Of a stretch of 64,000 nt of DNA, positions 9,739 to 19,026 are shown one piece after another; positions within the stretch are counted from its first letter, which is position 1, and each line of letters starts with the position of its first letter. The stretch lies in contig NZ_JAUOTP010000001.1 in the NCBI RefSeq assembly GCF_030546695.1, forward strand, positions 434,001-498,000, read 5' to 3'. The notes below the pieces were generated by a model. The model was not told the origin of the DNA. It searched no databases and saw only the letters and a list, made by a program, of their open reading frames with translations. The translations under genes were made by a program, and so were the position numbers. The stretch is from Sphingomonas natans (lineage in GTDB: Bacteria > Pseudomonadota > Alphaproteobacteria > Sphingomonadales > Sphingomonadaceae).

Positions 9739-10713
9739 ATGGACGACGGACAAGCCGCCCCTTCGCTTTCGACGAAGATCCCGATGGACCTGCTGATCGC
9801 GGCGCCGCGCGGCTTTTGTGCCGGGGTGGATCGCGCGATCCGCATCGTGGAGCTGACACTCCAGAAATATGGCGCGCCCGTCTTTGTACGCCACGAGATC
9901 GTCCACAACCGCTTCGTCGTCGACAGCCTGCGGGCACAGGGCGCGGTGTTCGTCGAGGAACTGGACGAGGTCCCCGACGGGCGCCCCGTCGTCTTCTCGG
10001 CGCACGGCGTTCCCAAGGTCGTCACGGGCGATGCCGAGGATCGGGGCCTCGATTATGTCGATGCGACCTGCCCGCTCGTCTCGAAGGTGCATCGCCAGGC
10101 CGAACGCCTCATCAAGGATGGCCGCCACATCCTCTTCATCGGCCATCGCGGCCATCCCGAGGTGATCGGGACGCTGGGTCAGGTTCCGGAGGGCGCAATG
10201 ACGCTCATCGAGACGGTCGACGACGTGCAGGCGCTGGCGCCGCCGAATGCCGACGAACTCGCCTTCCTGACGCAGACGACCCTGTCGGTGGACGACACGG
10301 CCGAGATCATCGCCGCTCTCCGTCGCCGCTTTCCGTCGATCCTCGCGCCGCGCGGCGAGGACATTTGCTATGCGACGTCGAATCGGCAGACCGCGGTGAA
10401 GCTGCTGGCGGCGCAATGCGACGCGCTGATTGTGCTCGGCGCGCCCAATTCCTCCAATTCGGTACGCCTCGTCGAGGTCGCGCGGCGCGAAGGCACGCGC
10501 GCGACGCTGATCGAGCGCGCCGCCGATCTCGACATGTCCTGGCTCGAGGGCGTTCGGACGCTGGGCATCACGGCCGGCGCCAGCGCACCGGAACTGCTTG
10601 TCCGCGAACTCGTCGATCGCCTCGGCACGAGCTTCGCGATCACCGAGCGCGAGCTGGACGGGATCGTCGAGACGATGACGTTCAAGCTGCCCCGCAGCCT
10701 CGAAGCAGCCTGA
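9739..10713 (+). CDS. ispH: 4-hydroxy-3-methylbut-2-enyl diphosphate reductase
   Basis: Last step of the MEP isoprenoid pathway: reduces HMBPP to isopentenyl and dimethylallyl diphosphate. The three iron-sulfur cysteines are present: Cys27 (PRGFCAGV), Cys111 (DATCPLV) and Cys210 (EDICYAT). The substrate-binding SNS-type segment appears as [10 protein letters not shown]. At 324 residues it has the usual length; Met16 is an alternative start. An AAGGGC ribosome binding site precedes the ATG. It heads a tight plus-strand cluster ispH-thrB-rnhA. Confidence 0.96.
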   Translation: MDDGQAAPSLSTKIPMDLLIAAPRGFCAGVDRAIRIVELTLQKYGAPVFVRHEIVHNRFVVDSLRAQGAVFVEELDEVPDGRPVVFSAHGVPKVVTGDAEDRGLDYVDATCPLVSKVHRQAERLIKDGRHILFIGHRGHPEVIGTLGQVPEGAMTLIETVDDVQALAPPNADELAFLTQTTLSVDDTAEIIAALRRRFPSILAPRGEDICYATSNRQTAVKLLAAQCDALIVLGAPNSSNSVRLVEVARREGTRATLIERAADLDMSWLEGVRTLGITAGASAPELLVRELVDRLGTSFAITERELDGIVETMTFKLPRSLEAA

Positions 10714-10723
10714 TCCTCCGACC

Positions 10724-11683
10724 ATGGCTGTTTATACGCAGGTTTCGGCCGAGCAACTGGCCGAATTGCTGATCCGCTTCGATCTCGGCGAGCTCGTCTC
10801 GGCAAAGGGCATCGCCGAGGGTGTCGAGAACAGCAATTATATCGTCGATACAACGCGATCGAGGTTGATCCTCACGCTGTACGAGAAGCGGGTGGACGTC
10901 GCCGATCTGCCCTTCTTCCTGAGTTTGCTCGACCATCTCGCTGACCGCGGCCTGCCCGTGCCGCGCGCGTTCGCGGATCGGAAGGGCGAGCAGATCCAGC
11001 AGGTCACCGGCCGGCCGGCCTGCCTGATCGAGTTTCTCCCCGGCTTCTCGGTCAGCCACCCGACGCCGCCCCAGACCCGTTCCACCGGCGAGGCACTCGG
11101 GCAGATGCACGCGGCACTCGCCGATTTCACGCTGGAGCGCCCCAATTCGCTCGGCCTACCTGGATGGCGTGCGCTCGCCGAGCGGTGCGGCGCCGATCTC
11201 GATGCGATCACGCCGGGCTTGCGCGCTGAGATCATGGCCGAATTGGACTGGCTCGACCAAAACTGGCCGGCCGATCTTCCGCGAGCTGCCATCCATGCCG
11301 ATCTGTTTCCCGACAACGTCCTGATGCTGGACGACGCCGTGGCCGGGGTGATCGATTTCTATTTCGCCTGCACGGACATTCGCGCCTGGGATCTGGCGGT
11401 CACGCATTCGGCCTGGTGCTTCGCGAATGACGGCACCGCCTACGATCCGGCGCTCGGGCGCGCGCTGATCGACGGCTATGACTCGGCGTTTCCGCTTATG
11501 GCCGAGGAGCGGGCGGCGTTCGCCGTGCTGGCGCGCGGCGCCTGCGTCCGCTTCCTGCTGACGCGGGCATGGGACTGGCTCAACACCCCGGCGGACGCGC
11601 TCGTCACGCGCAAGGATCCGCTCGCTTTCCATCGTCGCCTCGATCTGTATCGAACCGCGAGCGCGCAGAGCCTCGGGCTGTGA
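10724..11683 (+). CDS. thrB: Homoserine kinase (APH-fold type)
   Basis: Phosphorylates homoserine on the threonine pathway. It belongs to the aminoglycoside-phosphotransferase-fold homoserine kinases found in alphaproteobacteria rather than the GHMP type of E. coli. Visible are the Brenner-type catalytic motif IHADLFPDN (His191, Asp193), the metal-binding VIDFYFA (Asp211), and the N-terminal [10 protein letters not shown] segment. 319 residues, normal. Starts 10 bp after ispH and overlaps rnhA by 4 bp (GTGA). Confidence 0.93.
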   Translation: MAVYTQVSAEQLAELLIRFDLGELVSAKGIAEGVENSNYIVDTTRSRLILTLYEKRVDVADLPFFLSLLDHLADRGLPVPRAFADRKGEQIQQVTGRPACLIEFLPGFSVSHPTPPQTRSTGEALGQMHAALADFTLERPNSLGLPGWRALAERCGADLDAITPGLRAEIMAELDWLDQNWPADLPRAAIHADLFPDNVLMLDDAVAGVIDFYFACTDIRAWDLAVTHSAWCFANDGTAYDPALGRALIDGYDSAFPLMAEERAAFAVLARGACVRFLLTRAWDWLNTPADALVTRKDPLAFHRRLDLYRTASAQSLGL

Positions 11684-12138
11684 CCGAGCCGACGGCCGTC
11701 GAGATCGCCACCGACGGCGCGTGCAAGGGCAATCCGGGCCCCGGCGGCTGGGGCGTGCTCCTGCGATCGGGCGGCACGGAACGCGAACTGTCCGGCGGCG
11801 AGCCGCAGACGACGAACAATCGCATGGAATTGATGGCGGCGATCGAGGGGCTGCGCGCGCTCAAGCGGCCTTGCCGGGTCAAGCTCTCGACCGATAGCCG
11901 CTATGTTCTCGACGGGCTGACCAAGTGGGTCGCCGGATGGCAGCGCAACGGCTGGAAGACGGCCTCAAAGCAGCCGGTCAAGAATGACGATCTGTGGCGC
12001 GCGCTGATCGAGGCGGCGGCACCGCACCGGATCGATTGGGTGTGGATCAAGGGCCATGCCGGCCATCCGGACAATGAGCGCGCCGACAAGCTCGCGAGCG
12101 ACGCAGCGCTCATGCAGATGCGCAACAAGGGGCGCTAA
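11680..12138 (+). CDS. rnhA: Ribonuclease HI
   Basis: Cleaves RNA in RNA-DNA hybrids. The acidic catalytic set is seen in [13 protein letters not shown] (Asp12), [15 protein letters not shown] and [11 protein letters not shown]. The GTG start at 11680 overlaps the thrB stop (GTGA), giving a 152-residue protein of standard length; the frame upstream of it belongs to thrB shadow. Converges on the DAO-type gene with only 7 bp between the stops and no terminator visible. Confidence 0.95.
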   Translation: MTEPTAVEIATDGACKGNPGPGGWGVLLRSGGTERELSGGEPQTTNNRMELMAAIEGLRALKRPCRVKLSTDSRYVLDGLTKWVAGWQRNGWKTASKQPVKNDDLWRALIEAAAPHRIDWVWIKGHAGHPDNERADKLASDAALMQMRNKGR

Positions 12139-12145
12139 GTCTCTC

Positions 12146-13243
12146 TTATCGGCTAAATCGTCTTGGCGAATAATGTTCCGGGTCGATATTCGCGGCGAAC
12201 GGATCGGCTGCCTTGCCCAGTAACAGCGCGGCCCCGATCGCGGCCGCGGCCGGCGCCGTCTGGATGCCGAAACCGCCCTGCCCGGCGAACCAGAAGAAGC
12301 CGGGCACGCGATCGTCGAAGCCGTAAACGGGTGCCCGATCGGGAGCGAAGCTCCGCAGGCCGGCCCAGCTCCGCTCGCGCCGGACGATCCGCCAATCGAC
12401 CGCATGCTCCAGCCGGTCGATGGCAATCGCGACGTCCAGCTCTTCCGCCGCGACATCATGAGCCGCGACGGGCGATTCATCGTGCGGCGATAGCCACAGG
12501 CGCCCCCCCGCCTCCGGCTTGAAATAGAAGCGCTCCGCCGCATCCATGACGAGCGGCATGTCCGCCGATGGCGCGGGATCGGTCCGGAGCTGGACGATCG
12601 TGCGGCGGTGCGGGGTGATCGCGATCGGCGCCGCGCCGGCCAGAGCAGCGATCTCGCTGGCCCAGGCCCCGGCCGCATCGACGATCAGCCGTGCGCGCAC
12701 ATCGCCCGCGGTGGTCCGGATCGTCCAGGCGCCGCCCGAGCGGAGGATTTCGAACACCTGCGCGTCGGTGATCACCGTCGTGCCTGCGCGCCGCGCGTCG
12801 GCCAGCGCATCGGCATGATAGCGCGCGACGTCGATATCCTCGCAGCTGCGCTCTTCCAGCGCGCGGGTGTAATGCGGGGCCAGGCCGGGAATGCGCGCCT
12901 CGAGCTCGGCGCGGTCGATCGCGCGGAACGCCGGCGCCCTGCCCGCAAAGGCGTCGCCTAGCGCGGTCAATGCGGCCTCCCCATCGGCATCGGCGATGTG
13001 GAGGCAGCTTCTGGGGCTCAGATAAGGCGCGAGGCCCGCATAGGATGCGGTGGTCAGTGGCTGGACCGCAGGCCCGCCATAGCTTTCCGACCAGAAGGCC
13101 GCCGAGCGTCCTGTCGAATGATAGCCCGGATGCGCCTCGGCCTCGATCAGCATGACCTTGGCGTGCGGTGCGAGCGCCGCAGCCAGGGTCGCGCCGGCAA
13201 TGCCCGCGCCGACGATGGCGATATCGGTGCTCCATTGGTCCAT
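12146..13243 (-). CDS. FAD-dependent oxidoreductase, DAO family
   Basis: A 365-residue flavoprotein. The N-terminal dinucleotide-binding fold is DIAIVGAGIAGATLAAAL (residues 7-24), followed by an acidic LIEAEAHPGYHSTGRSA; the C-terminal FWFAGQGGFGIQTAPAAA matches the second FAD-binding element of D-amino-acid oxidase/glycine oxidase-like enzymes. The family oxidises amines, D-amino acids or D-2-hydroxy acids; the substrate is not determined. Sits alone on the minus strand between rnhA and the Tad operon. Confidence 0.87.
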   Translation of the reverse strand: MDQWSTDIAIVGAGIAGATLAAALAPHAKVMLIEAEAHPGYHSTGRSAAFWSESYGGPAVQPLTTASYAGLAPYLSPRSCLHIADADGEAALTALGDAFAGRAPAFRAIDRAELEARIPGLAPHYTRALEERSCEDIDVARYHADALADARRAGTTVITDAQVFEILRSGGAWTIRTTAGDVRARLIVDAAGAWASEIAALAGAAPIAITPHRRTIVQLRTDPAPSADMPLVMDAAERFYFKPEAGGRLWLSPHDESPVAAHDVAAEELDVAIAIDRLEHAVDWRIVRRERSWAGLRSFAPDRAPVYGFDDRVPGFFWFAGQGGFGIQTAPAAAAIGAALLLGKAADPFAANIDPEHYSPRRFSR

Positions 13244-13271
13244 CGCGGCGTGGTTACGTTTTTGAAAGCGG

Positions 13272-13757
13272 GTGCGTCTAGTGCATCACCCGATGACCGC
13301 CGCGTCCCTCCTCCTGCTCGCCCTTACGATGATGCTGATCGTCGCGGCGGGTACCGACGTGCGCGCGCGAATCATCCCTAACCGATTGAATCTAGCGATC
13401 GCTCTGCTCGCTCCCTTCTGGTGGTGGGCAACCGGCGCGACCGGACAGACGATCCTGCTCCATCTCGCCTTTGCCGGCGGCGCGCTGCTCCTGTTCGGGG
13501 CATTGTTCGCGCTGGGCATGATGGGCGGTGGCGACGTCAAGCTGATCACCGTGCTCGCGCTCTGGCTCCCGGCCCCGGCGATGCTCTCGATGCTCGTCTG
13601 GATGGCGATCGGCGGCGGGGTGCTGACGATTTTTATGCTTGCTCTTCATGCGCTTCGGCGTGCGCCGGGCCGCCCCGAGGTGCCGTATGGCGTGGCCATC
13701 GTCGGCGCGACATTCGTGGCGATGGCAAACGATATTTTAACCACCCAGCTCGCATGA
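13272..13757 (+). CDS. cpaA: Prepilin peptidase CpaA/TadV
   Basis: Type IV-like prepilin peptidase (A24 family) that would cleave Flp-type prepilins and pseudopilins at the inner membrane. The two catalytic aspartates are in AGTDVRAR (Asp29) and GGGDVKL (Asp88). The rest is hydrophobic with about five membrane segments. GTG start at 13272; GTG13281 or ATG13293 are possible alternatives. First gene of the Tad cluster, 42 bp before cpaB. No pilin gene lies next to it. Confidence 0.88.
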   Translation: MRLVHHPMTAASLLLLALTMMLIVAAGTDVRARIIPNRLNLAIALLAPFWWWATGATGQTILLHLAFAGGALLLFGALFALGMMGGGDVKLITVLALWLPAPAMLSMLVWMAIGGGVLTIFMLALHALRRAPGRPEVPYGVAIVGATFVAMANDILTTQLA

Positions 13758-13799
13758 CCGCTTCGCCCACAAAGGCGGAACAGGATCTTCGAGGCTGAC

Positions 13800-14831
13800 A
13801 TGAATTCACGAAAGCTGATGCTGATGGCCGGAGCGCTGGTATTCGCGCTCCTCTCGGCCATGCTCGCCCGAAACCTGATGGGCGGTGGCGCGGCCCCGAC
13901 GGCGCAGGCGGCGGCCACGCCCCAGGTCACCGGCCCCGAAGTGCTCGTGGCGACGCGATCGCTGCCGGCCGGCACGATCATCACGCCCGACGCCTTCCGC
14001 TATCAGCCCTGGCCGAACGAGCTCGTCCAGCAGGCCTATTTCATCCGCGGCACGACCGATCAGCAATCGCTGAACGGCACGGTCGTCCGCCTGCCGATCA
14101 CCGCGGGCCAGCCGATCACGCAGGGCGCGCTGGTGAAGCCGGGCGATCGCGGCTTCCTCGCCGCGGCGTTGGTGCCCGGCATGCGCGCCGTGACCATTTC
14201 GGTGAGCCAGGCGAGCGGCGTGGCGGGCTTCGTCTTCCCGGGCGACCGGGTCGACATCCTGCTTACCCAGAGCGTCGCCGGTGGCGGCGATGGCGAGCCG
14301 CTGCACGCGACCGAGACGATTATTCGCAACGTGCGCGTCCTCGCCACCGACCAGAAGACCGACAAGAGCGTCGACGATGCCGGCAAGACGGTCGTGACCG
14401 CCTTCTCCAACGTCACGCTGGAAGCGACGCCGAAGCTCTCCGAGAAGATCGCCGTCGCCCAGACGCTGGGGTCGCTTGCGCTGTCGCTGCGCCCGATCGC
14501 GGACGACCGCATGGAGCTCGAGCGCCAGATCGCAGCCGGCGAGATCACGGTTCCGGAAAAGGGCGATCCTCGTGCGGTGAAGCAGATGCTGCTGCAGGTC
14601 GCATCCCGCCCGGTCGAGGCCGATACGTTCACGACGGGTGCCGAGGTCTCGCGCTTCGCCCGCGGCGGCGTGCCCGGCAAGAGCGACGTCGCCGCGCCTG
14701 CGGGTCCCGTCGCTCCCGCCCAGCCCAGCCCTGCGTCTTTCGGACAGGCCGCGACCCGCGCGCACGGCCCGGTGATTACGATCACGCGCGGACAGACAAC
14801 AACCGAGACGAGCGTGGGCGGGGGAAATTGA
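13800..14831 (+). CDS. cpaB: Flp pilus assembly protein CpaB/RcpC
   Basis: A 343-residue periplasmic component of Tad pili. N-terminal membrane anchor (about residues 7-25), then a SAF domain beginning VLVATRSLPAGTIITPDAF, followed by the RcpC/CpaB beta domain (VTISVSQASGVAGFVFPGD, RVDILLTQS) and a Pro/Ala-rich, probably disordered tail. The family is thought to gate or stabilise the CpaC secretin. The GAGG before the ATG serves as ribosome binding site. The stop lies 3 nt before the cpaC ATG. Confidence 0.92.
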   Translation: MNSRKLMLMAGALVFALLSAMLARNLMGGGAAPTAQAAATPQVTGPEVLVATRSLPAGTIITPDAFRYQPWPNELVQQAYFIRGTTDQQSLNGTVVRLPITAGQPITQGALVKPGDRGFLAAALVPGMRAVTISVSQASGVAGFVFPGDRVDILLTQSVAGGGDGEPLHATETIIRNVRVLATDQKTDKSVDDAGKTVVTAFSNVTLEATPKLSEKIAVAQTLGSLALSLRPIADDRMELERQIAAGEITVPEKGDPRAVKQMLLQVASRPVEADTFTTGAEVSRFARGGVPGKSDVAAPAGPVAPAQPSPASFGQAATRAHGPVITITRGQTTTETSVGGGN

Positions 14832-14833
14832 AG

Positions 14834-16414
14834 ATGCGTTCCATGTATAAGGGCGCCGTGACCGCGACGAGCGTTGTGGGTCTGGCCGCTGCCTCCTTCG
14901 TCGCCATCCCGGAAGCCGCCTGGGCCGATGCCGCGCCATCGGCGATGTCTGCCGACGCGGACTCGTTGACGACGGTCGATATCGCGAGCAGCTCGGCTAT
15001 CGGCGACGTCGCCGGCGGCGCCGGGTTCCGCGGCACGGAGCGCCCCGCGGCGCGCGCGCAGATGCCGAGTCGCTGGCTTTCCATGTCCGTCGGCACCGGT
15101 CAGCTGATCGTGCTGCCCCGCCCGATGTCCGGCGTGTTCATCGCCGACGACAAGGTCGCCGACGTGAACGTGAAGAGCCCGACCCAACTCTATCTGTTCG
15201 GCAAGGCCGCCGGGCAGACCAGCATCTATGCGACCGACAAGAGCGGCGCCGTCGTCTGGTCGAGCCAGGTCCGCGTCGGCAGCAACATCGCCGATGTCGG
15301 CTCGATGCTCCGCACGGCGATGCCCGAGCAGGACATCAGCGTCACGAACATGTCGGGCATGATCCTCCTTACCGGTACGGTCGTCGCACCCAAGGATGCC
15401 GAGGAAGCGCAGCGGCTGACCGAGCTGTTCACCGCCGGTGGCGTGCAGGTGATCAACCATCTCAAGATCGCGACGCCTCAGCAGGTGAGCCTGCACGTCA
15501 AGATCGCCGAGGTCAGCCGTTCGATCAGCCGCCAGATCGGCGTCAATCTTGCCAACCGGGATGGCAGCGGAGGATTCCTCTTCGGCGTTGACCAGGGCGA
15601 CGCTGGCACCATCAAGACAAATGTCGGCGCGCAGGATCCAGCCTCCGGCGCGAAGGACGGTGATACCGTATTCTCCTTCAACAACATTGCGGGAACGACG
15701 CTCGGCTTCGCCGGTCACGCCCTCGGGCTGGATCTTCTCGCCACCCTTCAGCTCAACGAGAATAACGGGCTGGTGACGACGCTCGCCGAACCGACGCTCG
15801 TGGCGCTTTCGGGCGAGACGGCGAGCTTCCTGGCCGGCGGCGAGATCCCCATCCCGCAGAGCCAGGGGCTCGGCACGGTTTCGGTCGAATTCAAACAATA
15901 TGGCGTAAGCCTCTCGTTCACGCCGACGGTCCTGTCGGGTGGCCGCATCTCGATGCGCGTCCGACCGGAAGTGTCGCAGCTGTCGGACGCTGGCTCGGTG
16001 AAGCTCAACGGCTTCACCATTCCGGCGCTGACGACGCGGCGCGCGGAAACGACGGTCGAGCTCGGCTCGGGCCAGAGCTTCGTGATCGGCGGATTGCTGC
16101 AGAACAGCCACAACAATTCGACCGACAAGGCGCCAATCTTGGGTGATCTTCCGATCCTCGGCGCGCTGTTCCGCTCCAACTCCTTCAAGAAGTCGGAGAC
16201 CGAGCTGATGATCGTCGTCACGCCCTATATCGTGAAGCCGGTCGATGCCGCACGGATCGCGCTCCCGACCGACGGCTATCGGTCGCCCATGCCGGTTCAA
16301 CGGATCCTCGGCGACAGGCCGAGCGATAGCGTTTCGGGTGCCAGCCGGCCCATGCCGCATATGGCTCCGGCGCCTGCCGCCCCTGTCGCCCCCACCGTAC
16401 CCGCGAATTCCTGA
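14834..16414 (+). CDS. cpaC: Tad secretin CpaC/RcpA
   Basis: Outer-membrane secretin through which the Flp pilus would pass. Signal peptide at residues 1-32 (ending AAWA), N-terminal pilus-assembly domain (GTGQLIVLPRPMSGVFIADD), a BON-like region (MILLTGTVVAPKDAEEAQ), and the secretin domain with LAEPTLVALSGETASFLAGGEIP and VELGSGQSFVIGGLL. ATG at 14834 has GGGGGA 8 nt upstream; a TTG two codons earlier overlaps the cpaB stop. 526 residues, Pro-rich C-terminal tail. Normal member of the family. Confidence 0.93.
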   Translation: MRSMYKGAVTATSVVGLAAASFVAIPEAAWADAAPSAMSADADSLTTVDIASSSAIGDVAGGAGFRGTERPAARAQMPSRWLSMSVGTGQLIVLPRPMSGVFIADDKVADVNVKSPTQLYLFGKAAGQTSIYATDKSGAVVWSSQVRVGSNIADVGSMLRTAMPEQDISVTNMSGMILLTGTVVAPKDAEEAQRLTELFTAGGVQVINHLKIATPQQVSLHVKIAEVSRSISRQIGVNLANRDGSGGFLFGVDQGDAGTIKTNVGAQDPASGAKDGDTVFSFNNIAGTTLGFAGHALGLDLLATLQLNENNGLVTTLAEPTLVALSGETASFLAGGEIPIPQSQGLGTVSVEFKQYGVSLSFTPTVLSGGRISMRVRPEVSQLSDAGSVKLNGFTIPALTTRRAETTVELGSGQSFVIGGLLQNSHNNSTDKAPILGDLPILGALFRSNSFKKSETELMIVVTPYIVKPVDAARIALPTDGYRSPMPVQRILGDRPSDSVSGASRPMPHMAPAPAAPVAPTVPANS

Positions 16415-16428
16415 GCGAGGATCACGTC

Positions 16429-16794
16429 ATGAAGATGCTTCCCTTGATCGCGCTTGCGGCCCTCCTGCCGCTGGCCGGCTGTGCCGCCGGCGAGCGCGGC
16501 GTCGTTTCGGCGCACCAGCCGATCGTGACTGCCGTCGGCGCGTCCGTGCCGAACTGCCCCGACTGGAGCGATCGGGATCTGCCGATGAGCGAGGGCCAGT
16601 CCAGCAATTATGGCTGCGCCACCGCCGTCAATCTCGCCGCGATGATCGCCGATCCGGCCGATCTGGTGCGAGGCCGCACCGACGCCTCCACCGGCACCGA
16701 TCCCGCACTTGCCGCGCGTGCGATCAAGTCGTGGCGCGAGACCGGGACGACCGGAAAGCAAGGCGTCGACAAAACCAGTTCGAAGGGCAGCTGA
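16429..16794 (+). CDS. cpaD: CpaD-family pilus lipoprotein, short form
   Basis: A 121-residue lipoprotein (lipobox PLAGC, Cys18). The body contains NCPDWS and SNYGCATAVNLAAMIADPADLVRGR, the conserved C-terminal block of the CpaD pilus assembly family. Canonical CpaD proteins are around 200 residues; this one has only the C-terminal block, so it is truncated or a lineage-specific short type. Position between cpaC and cpaE fits CpaD. Probably a pilotin-like partner of the secretin. Confidence 0.85.
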   Translation: MKMLPLIALAALLPLAGCAAGERGVVSAHQPIVTAVGASVPNCPDWSDRDLPMSEGQSSNYGCATAVNLAAMIADPADLVRGRTDASTGTDPALAARAIKSWRETGTTGKQGVDKTSSKGS

Positions 16795-16796
16795 TC

Positions 16797-18050
16797 ATGA
16801 ACGCCCCTTTCAATCCCCATCTCGCGCTCCGCGATCCGTTCAGCGCCTTTCTCAGCGACGAAGAGAGCGATCACGTCGTTCGCAACGTCGCCAGCGGAAT
16901 GGGCTGGCCGCTCGAGCGCATTCACGACGGCGGCATCCGTTATGCCGTTCAGACGCTGGCCGTCTCCGCCAGCCCGAACCTGCTGCTGATCGACCTTTCC
17001 GAATCCTCGGATCCGCTCGAGGATATCAACGGCCTCGCCGAGGTATGCGAGCCGGGGACGATCGTGCTGGCGTGCGGACGGGTCAACGACGTCCGCTTCT
17101 ATCGTCACCTCATTTCCAGCGGCATCCAGGACTATTTGCTGAAGCCCTTTACCGAGGATCAGCTGCACGAGGCGATCGTCCAGGCGCAGACACTGCAGAA
17201 CGGTCAGCGCGAGGCGGACGCGAGCGACGAAGCCCCGCACATCATGACGGCGGTCGTCGGCGTACGCGGCGGCGTCGGCGCGTCCACGCTCGCGGTCTCG
17301 ACCGCCTGGCTGCTCGCCGAAACCCGCAACCGGCAGACGGCTCTGCTGGATCTCGATGTCCATTTCGGGACGGGCGCGCTGGCGCTCGATCTGGAGCCCG
17401 GCCGCGGCCTGACCGATGCGATCGAGAATCCAAGCCGCATCGACGGCCTGTTTTTGGAACGCGCACTCGTCCGGGCGACCGCGCGGCTCGGCGTGCTCTC
17501 GGCCGAGGCGCCGATGCACCAGCCCCTGTCGGGCGACGGCACGTCCTTCTTCCAGCTGCAGGAGGAACTGCGCAACACCTTCGCCTGCACGGTCATCGAT
17601 CTTCCGCGCCATATGCTGATCGCGCATCCGGCGCTGCTGCAGGCGGTGGGCGTGGTCGTCGTCGTCACGGAACTGACGCTGGCCGCGACCCGCGACACGA
17701 TCCGCTTGCTGTCCTGGCTCAAGTCCAATGCGCCGCAGGCGCGTATCGTGCTCGTCGCCAATCGCGTGCCGGCGGGCGGCGTCGAGGAGATCAGCCGCAA
17801 GGATTTCGAATCGTCGATCGAACGCCAGATCGATCTGGCGATCGGCTATGACGCCAAGGCCGTGTCCGACGCCGCCAAGCTGGGCAAGCCGCTCGCGGAA
17901 TCGGCGAGTAACTCGAAGACGGGCCAGTTGCTCGGGACGCTCGCGACGCTCGTCATCGGCGAAGAAGCCACGCAGCGGAAGACGAACAAGTCGCTGATGG
18001 GCCGCCTCGGAGATCTCCGGGCGCATCTGCCGCGCAAGCGCCGCGCCTGA
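16797..18050 (+). CDS. cpaE: Pilus localisation ATPase-like protein CpaE/TadZ
   Basis: 417 residues: an N-terminal receiver-like domain (about 30-140, with ending QDYLLKPFTEDQLHEAI) and a C-terminal MinD/ParA-fold domain. The P-loop region reads VRGGVGAST at residues 156-164: the signature lysine is Arg157 and the Walker A lysine is replaced by Ala162, as in atypical TadZ/CpaE proteins, so ATP hydrolysis is doubtful. LLDLDVHFG and TVIDLPRHM give the remaining nucleotide-fold motifs. The ATG is 2 bp after the cpaD stop. In related bacteria CpaE places the Tad machine at the cell pole. Confidence 0.9.
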   Translation: MNAPFNPHLALRDPFSAFLSDEESDHVVRNVASGMGWPLERIHDGGIRYAVQTLAVSASPNLLLIDLSESSDPLEDINGLAEVCEPGTIVLACGRVNDVRFYRHLISSGIQDYLLKPFTEDQLHEAIVQAQTLQNGQREADASDEAPHIMTAVVGVRGGVGASTLAVSTAWLLAETRNRQTALLDLDVHFGTGALALDLEPGRGLTDAIENPSRIDGLFLERALVRATARLGVLSAEAPMHQPLSGDGTSFFQLQEELRNTFACTVIDLPRHMLIAHPALLQAVGVVVVVTELTLAATRDTIRLLSWLKSNAPQARIVLVANRVPAGGVEEISRKDFESSIERQIDLAIGYDAKAVSDAAKLGKPLAESASNSKTGQLLGTLATLVIGEEATQRKTNKSLMGRLGDLRAHLPRKRRA

Positions 18051-18060
18051 GCCGCCGGTC

Positions 18061-19026
18061 GTGATGCTTATCCTCGTCCTGCTCCTCGTCCTCGTCAGCG
18101 GCGGCGGCATCGTCTTCGCGCTGCAGGAGAATGCGCAGCGCAAGTCGCGCAACCGCCGGCTAGAGGCGGTCAAGGAGCGGCACGGCGCGGGCAACGTCAT
18201 CGAGACGCAGCTGCGCAAGATCACCGCCGCGCATAATGCGGGCGGCCGGATCGAGAACGGCTTCGCGCGCCTGCTCCCCAAGCCCGAACTGCTCGAGCGA
18301 CGGCTGGAGATGACGGGCCGCGACTGGACGATCGGCCAATATGCAACCGCCTCGGGTATCCTCACCGCGATCGCCTGGGCCTTGTTGCTGGCGCGCGGCA
18401 CGTCCTTTCTGTCCACCTTGTTCCTCGGCGCGCTGATCGGGATCGGGCTGCCACACATGATCGTCGCGCGGATGGCCAAGAAGCGCGTCGCCAAGTTCAT
18501 CCTGCGCTTCCCCGACGCGATCGAACTGCTGGTGCGCGGACTGCGCTCGGGCCTGCCCATCTCCGAGACGATGAGCGTTGTCGCCAATGAGGTGCCCGAG
18601 CCCGTCGGCAGCGAGTTTCGTGCGGTCGCGGACCGGATGCGCATCGGCCGGACGATGGAAGCCTCCCTTCAGGAAACGGCCGATCGGCTGCAGACGCCCG
18701 AATTCCAGTTCTTCGTCGTCAGCCTCGCCATCCAGCGCGAGACCGGCGGCAACCTGGCCGAGACGCTCGGCAATCTCGCCGATGTGCTGCGCAAGCGCAT
18801 GCAGATGAAGCTCAAGATCAACGCGATGTCGTCCGAATCGAAGGCATCGGCCTACATCATTGGTTCGCTGCCCTTCATCGTGTTCGGGCTCATCTGGTAT
18901 ATCAACCCGGCCTATATGGGGACGTTCTTCACCGATCAGCGCCTGATCTACGCGGCCTTCGGCGGCGGGATCTGGATGAGCATCGGCGTCTTCATCATGG
19001 GCAAGATGATCAATTTCGAGATTTGA
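18061..19026 (+). CDS. tadB: Type II/IV secretion system F-domain protein TadB (CpaG)
   Basis: Inner-membrane platform protein of the Tad pilus. An N-terminal membrane helix (residues 1-20), a cytoplasmic basic stretch, a hydrophobic region around 95-135, the T2SSF domain with FPDAIELLVRGLRSGLPISETM and FVVSLAIQRETGGNLAETLGNL, and two C-terminal membrane helices. 321 residues. Starts GTG-ATG 10 bp after cpaE, exactly where cpaF (the motor ATPase) would be expected in other Tad operons. Confidence 0.92.
   Translation: MMLILVLLLVLVSGGGIVFALQENAQRKSRNRRLEAVKERHGAGNVIETQLRKITAAHNAGGRIENGFARLLPKPELLERRLEMTGRDWTIGQYATASGILTAIAWALLLARGTSFLSTLFLGALIGIGLPHMIVARMAKKRVAKFILRFPDAIELLVRGLRSGLPISETMSVVANEVPEPVGSEFRAVADRMRIGRTMEASLQETADRLQTPEFQFFVVSLAIQRETGGNLAETLGNLADVLRKRMQMKLKINAMSSESKASAYIIGSLPFIVFGLIWYINPAYMGTFFTDQRLIYAAFGGGIWMSIGVFIMGKMINFEI

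Noticed and set aside
9648-10025. Long N-terminal extension of the minus-strand lipoprotein gene
   Set aside because: Antisense to ispH and would bury the lipoprotein signal sequence.
14060-16360. A 766-codon minus-strand frame opposite cpaB and cpaC
   Set aside because: Shadow of two genes with clear family motifs.
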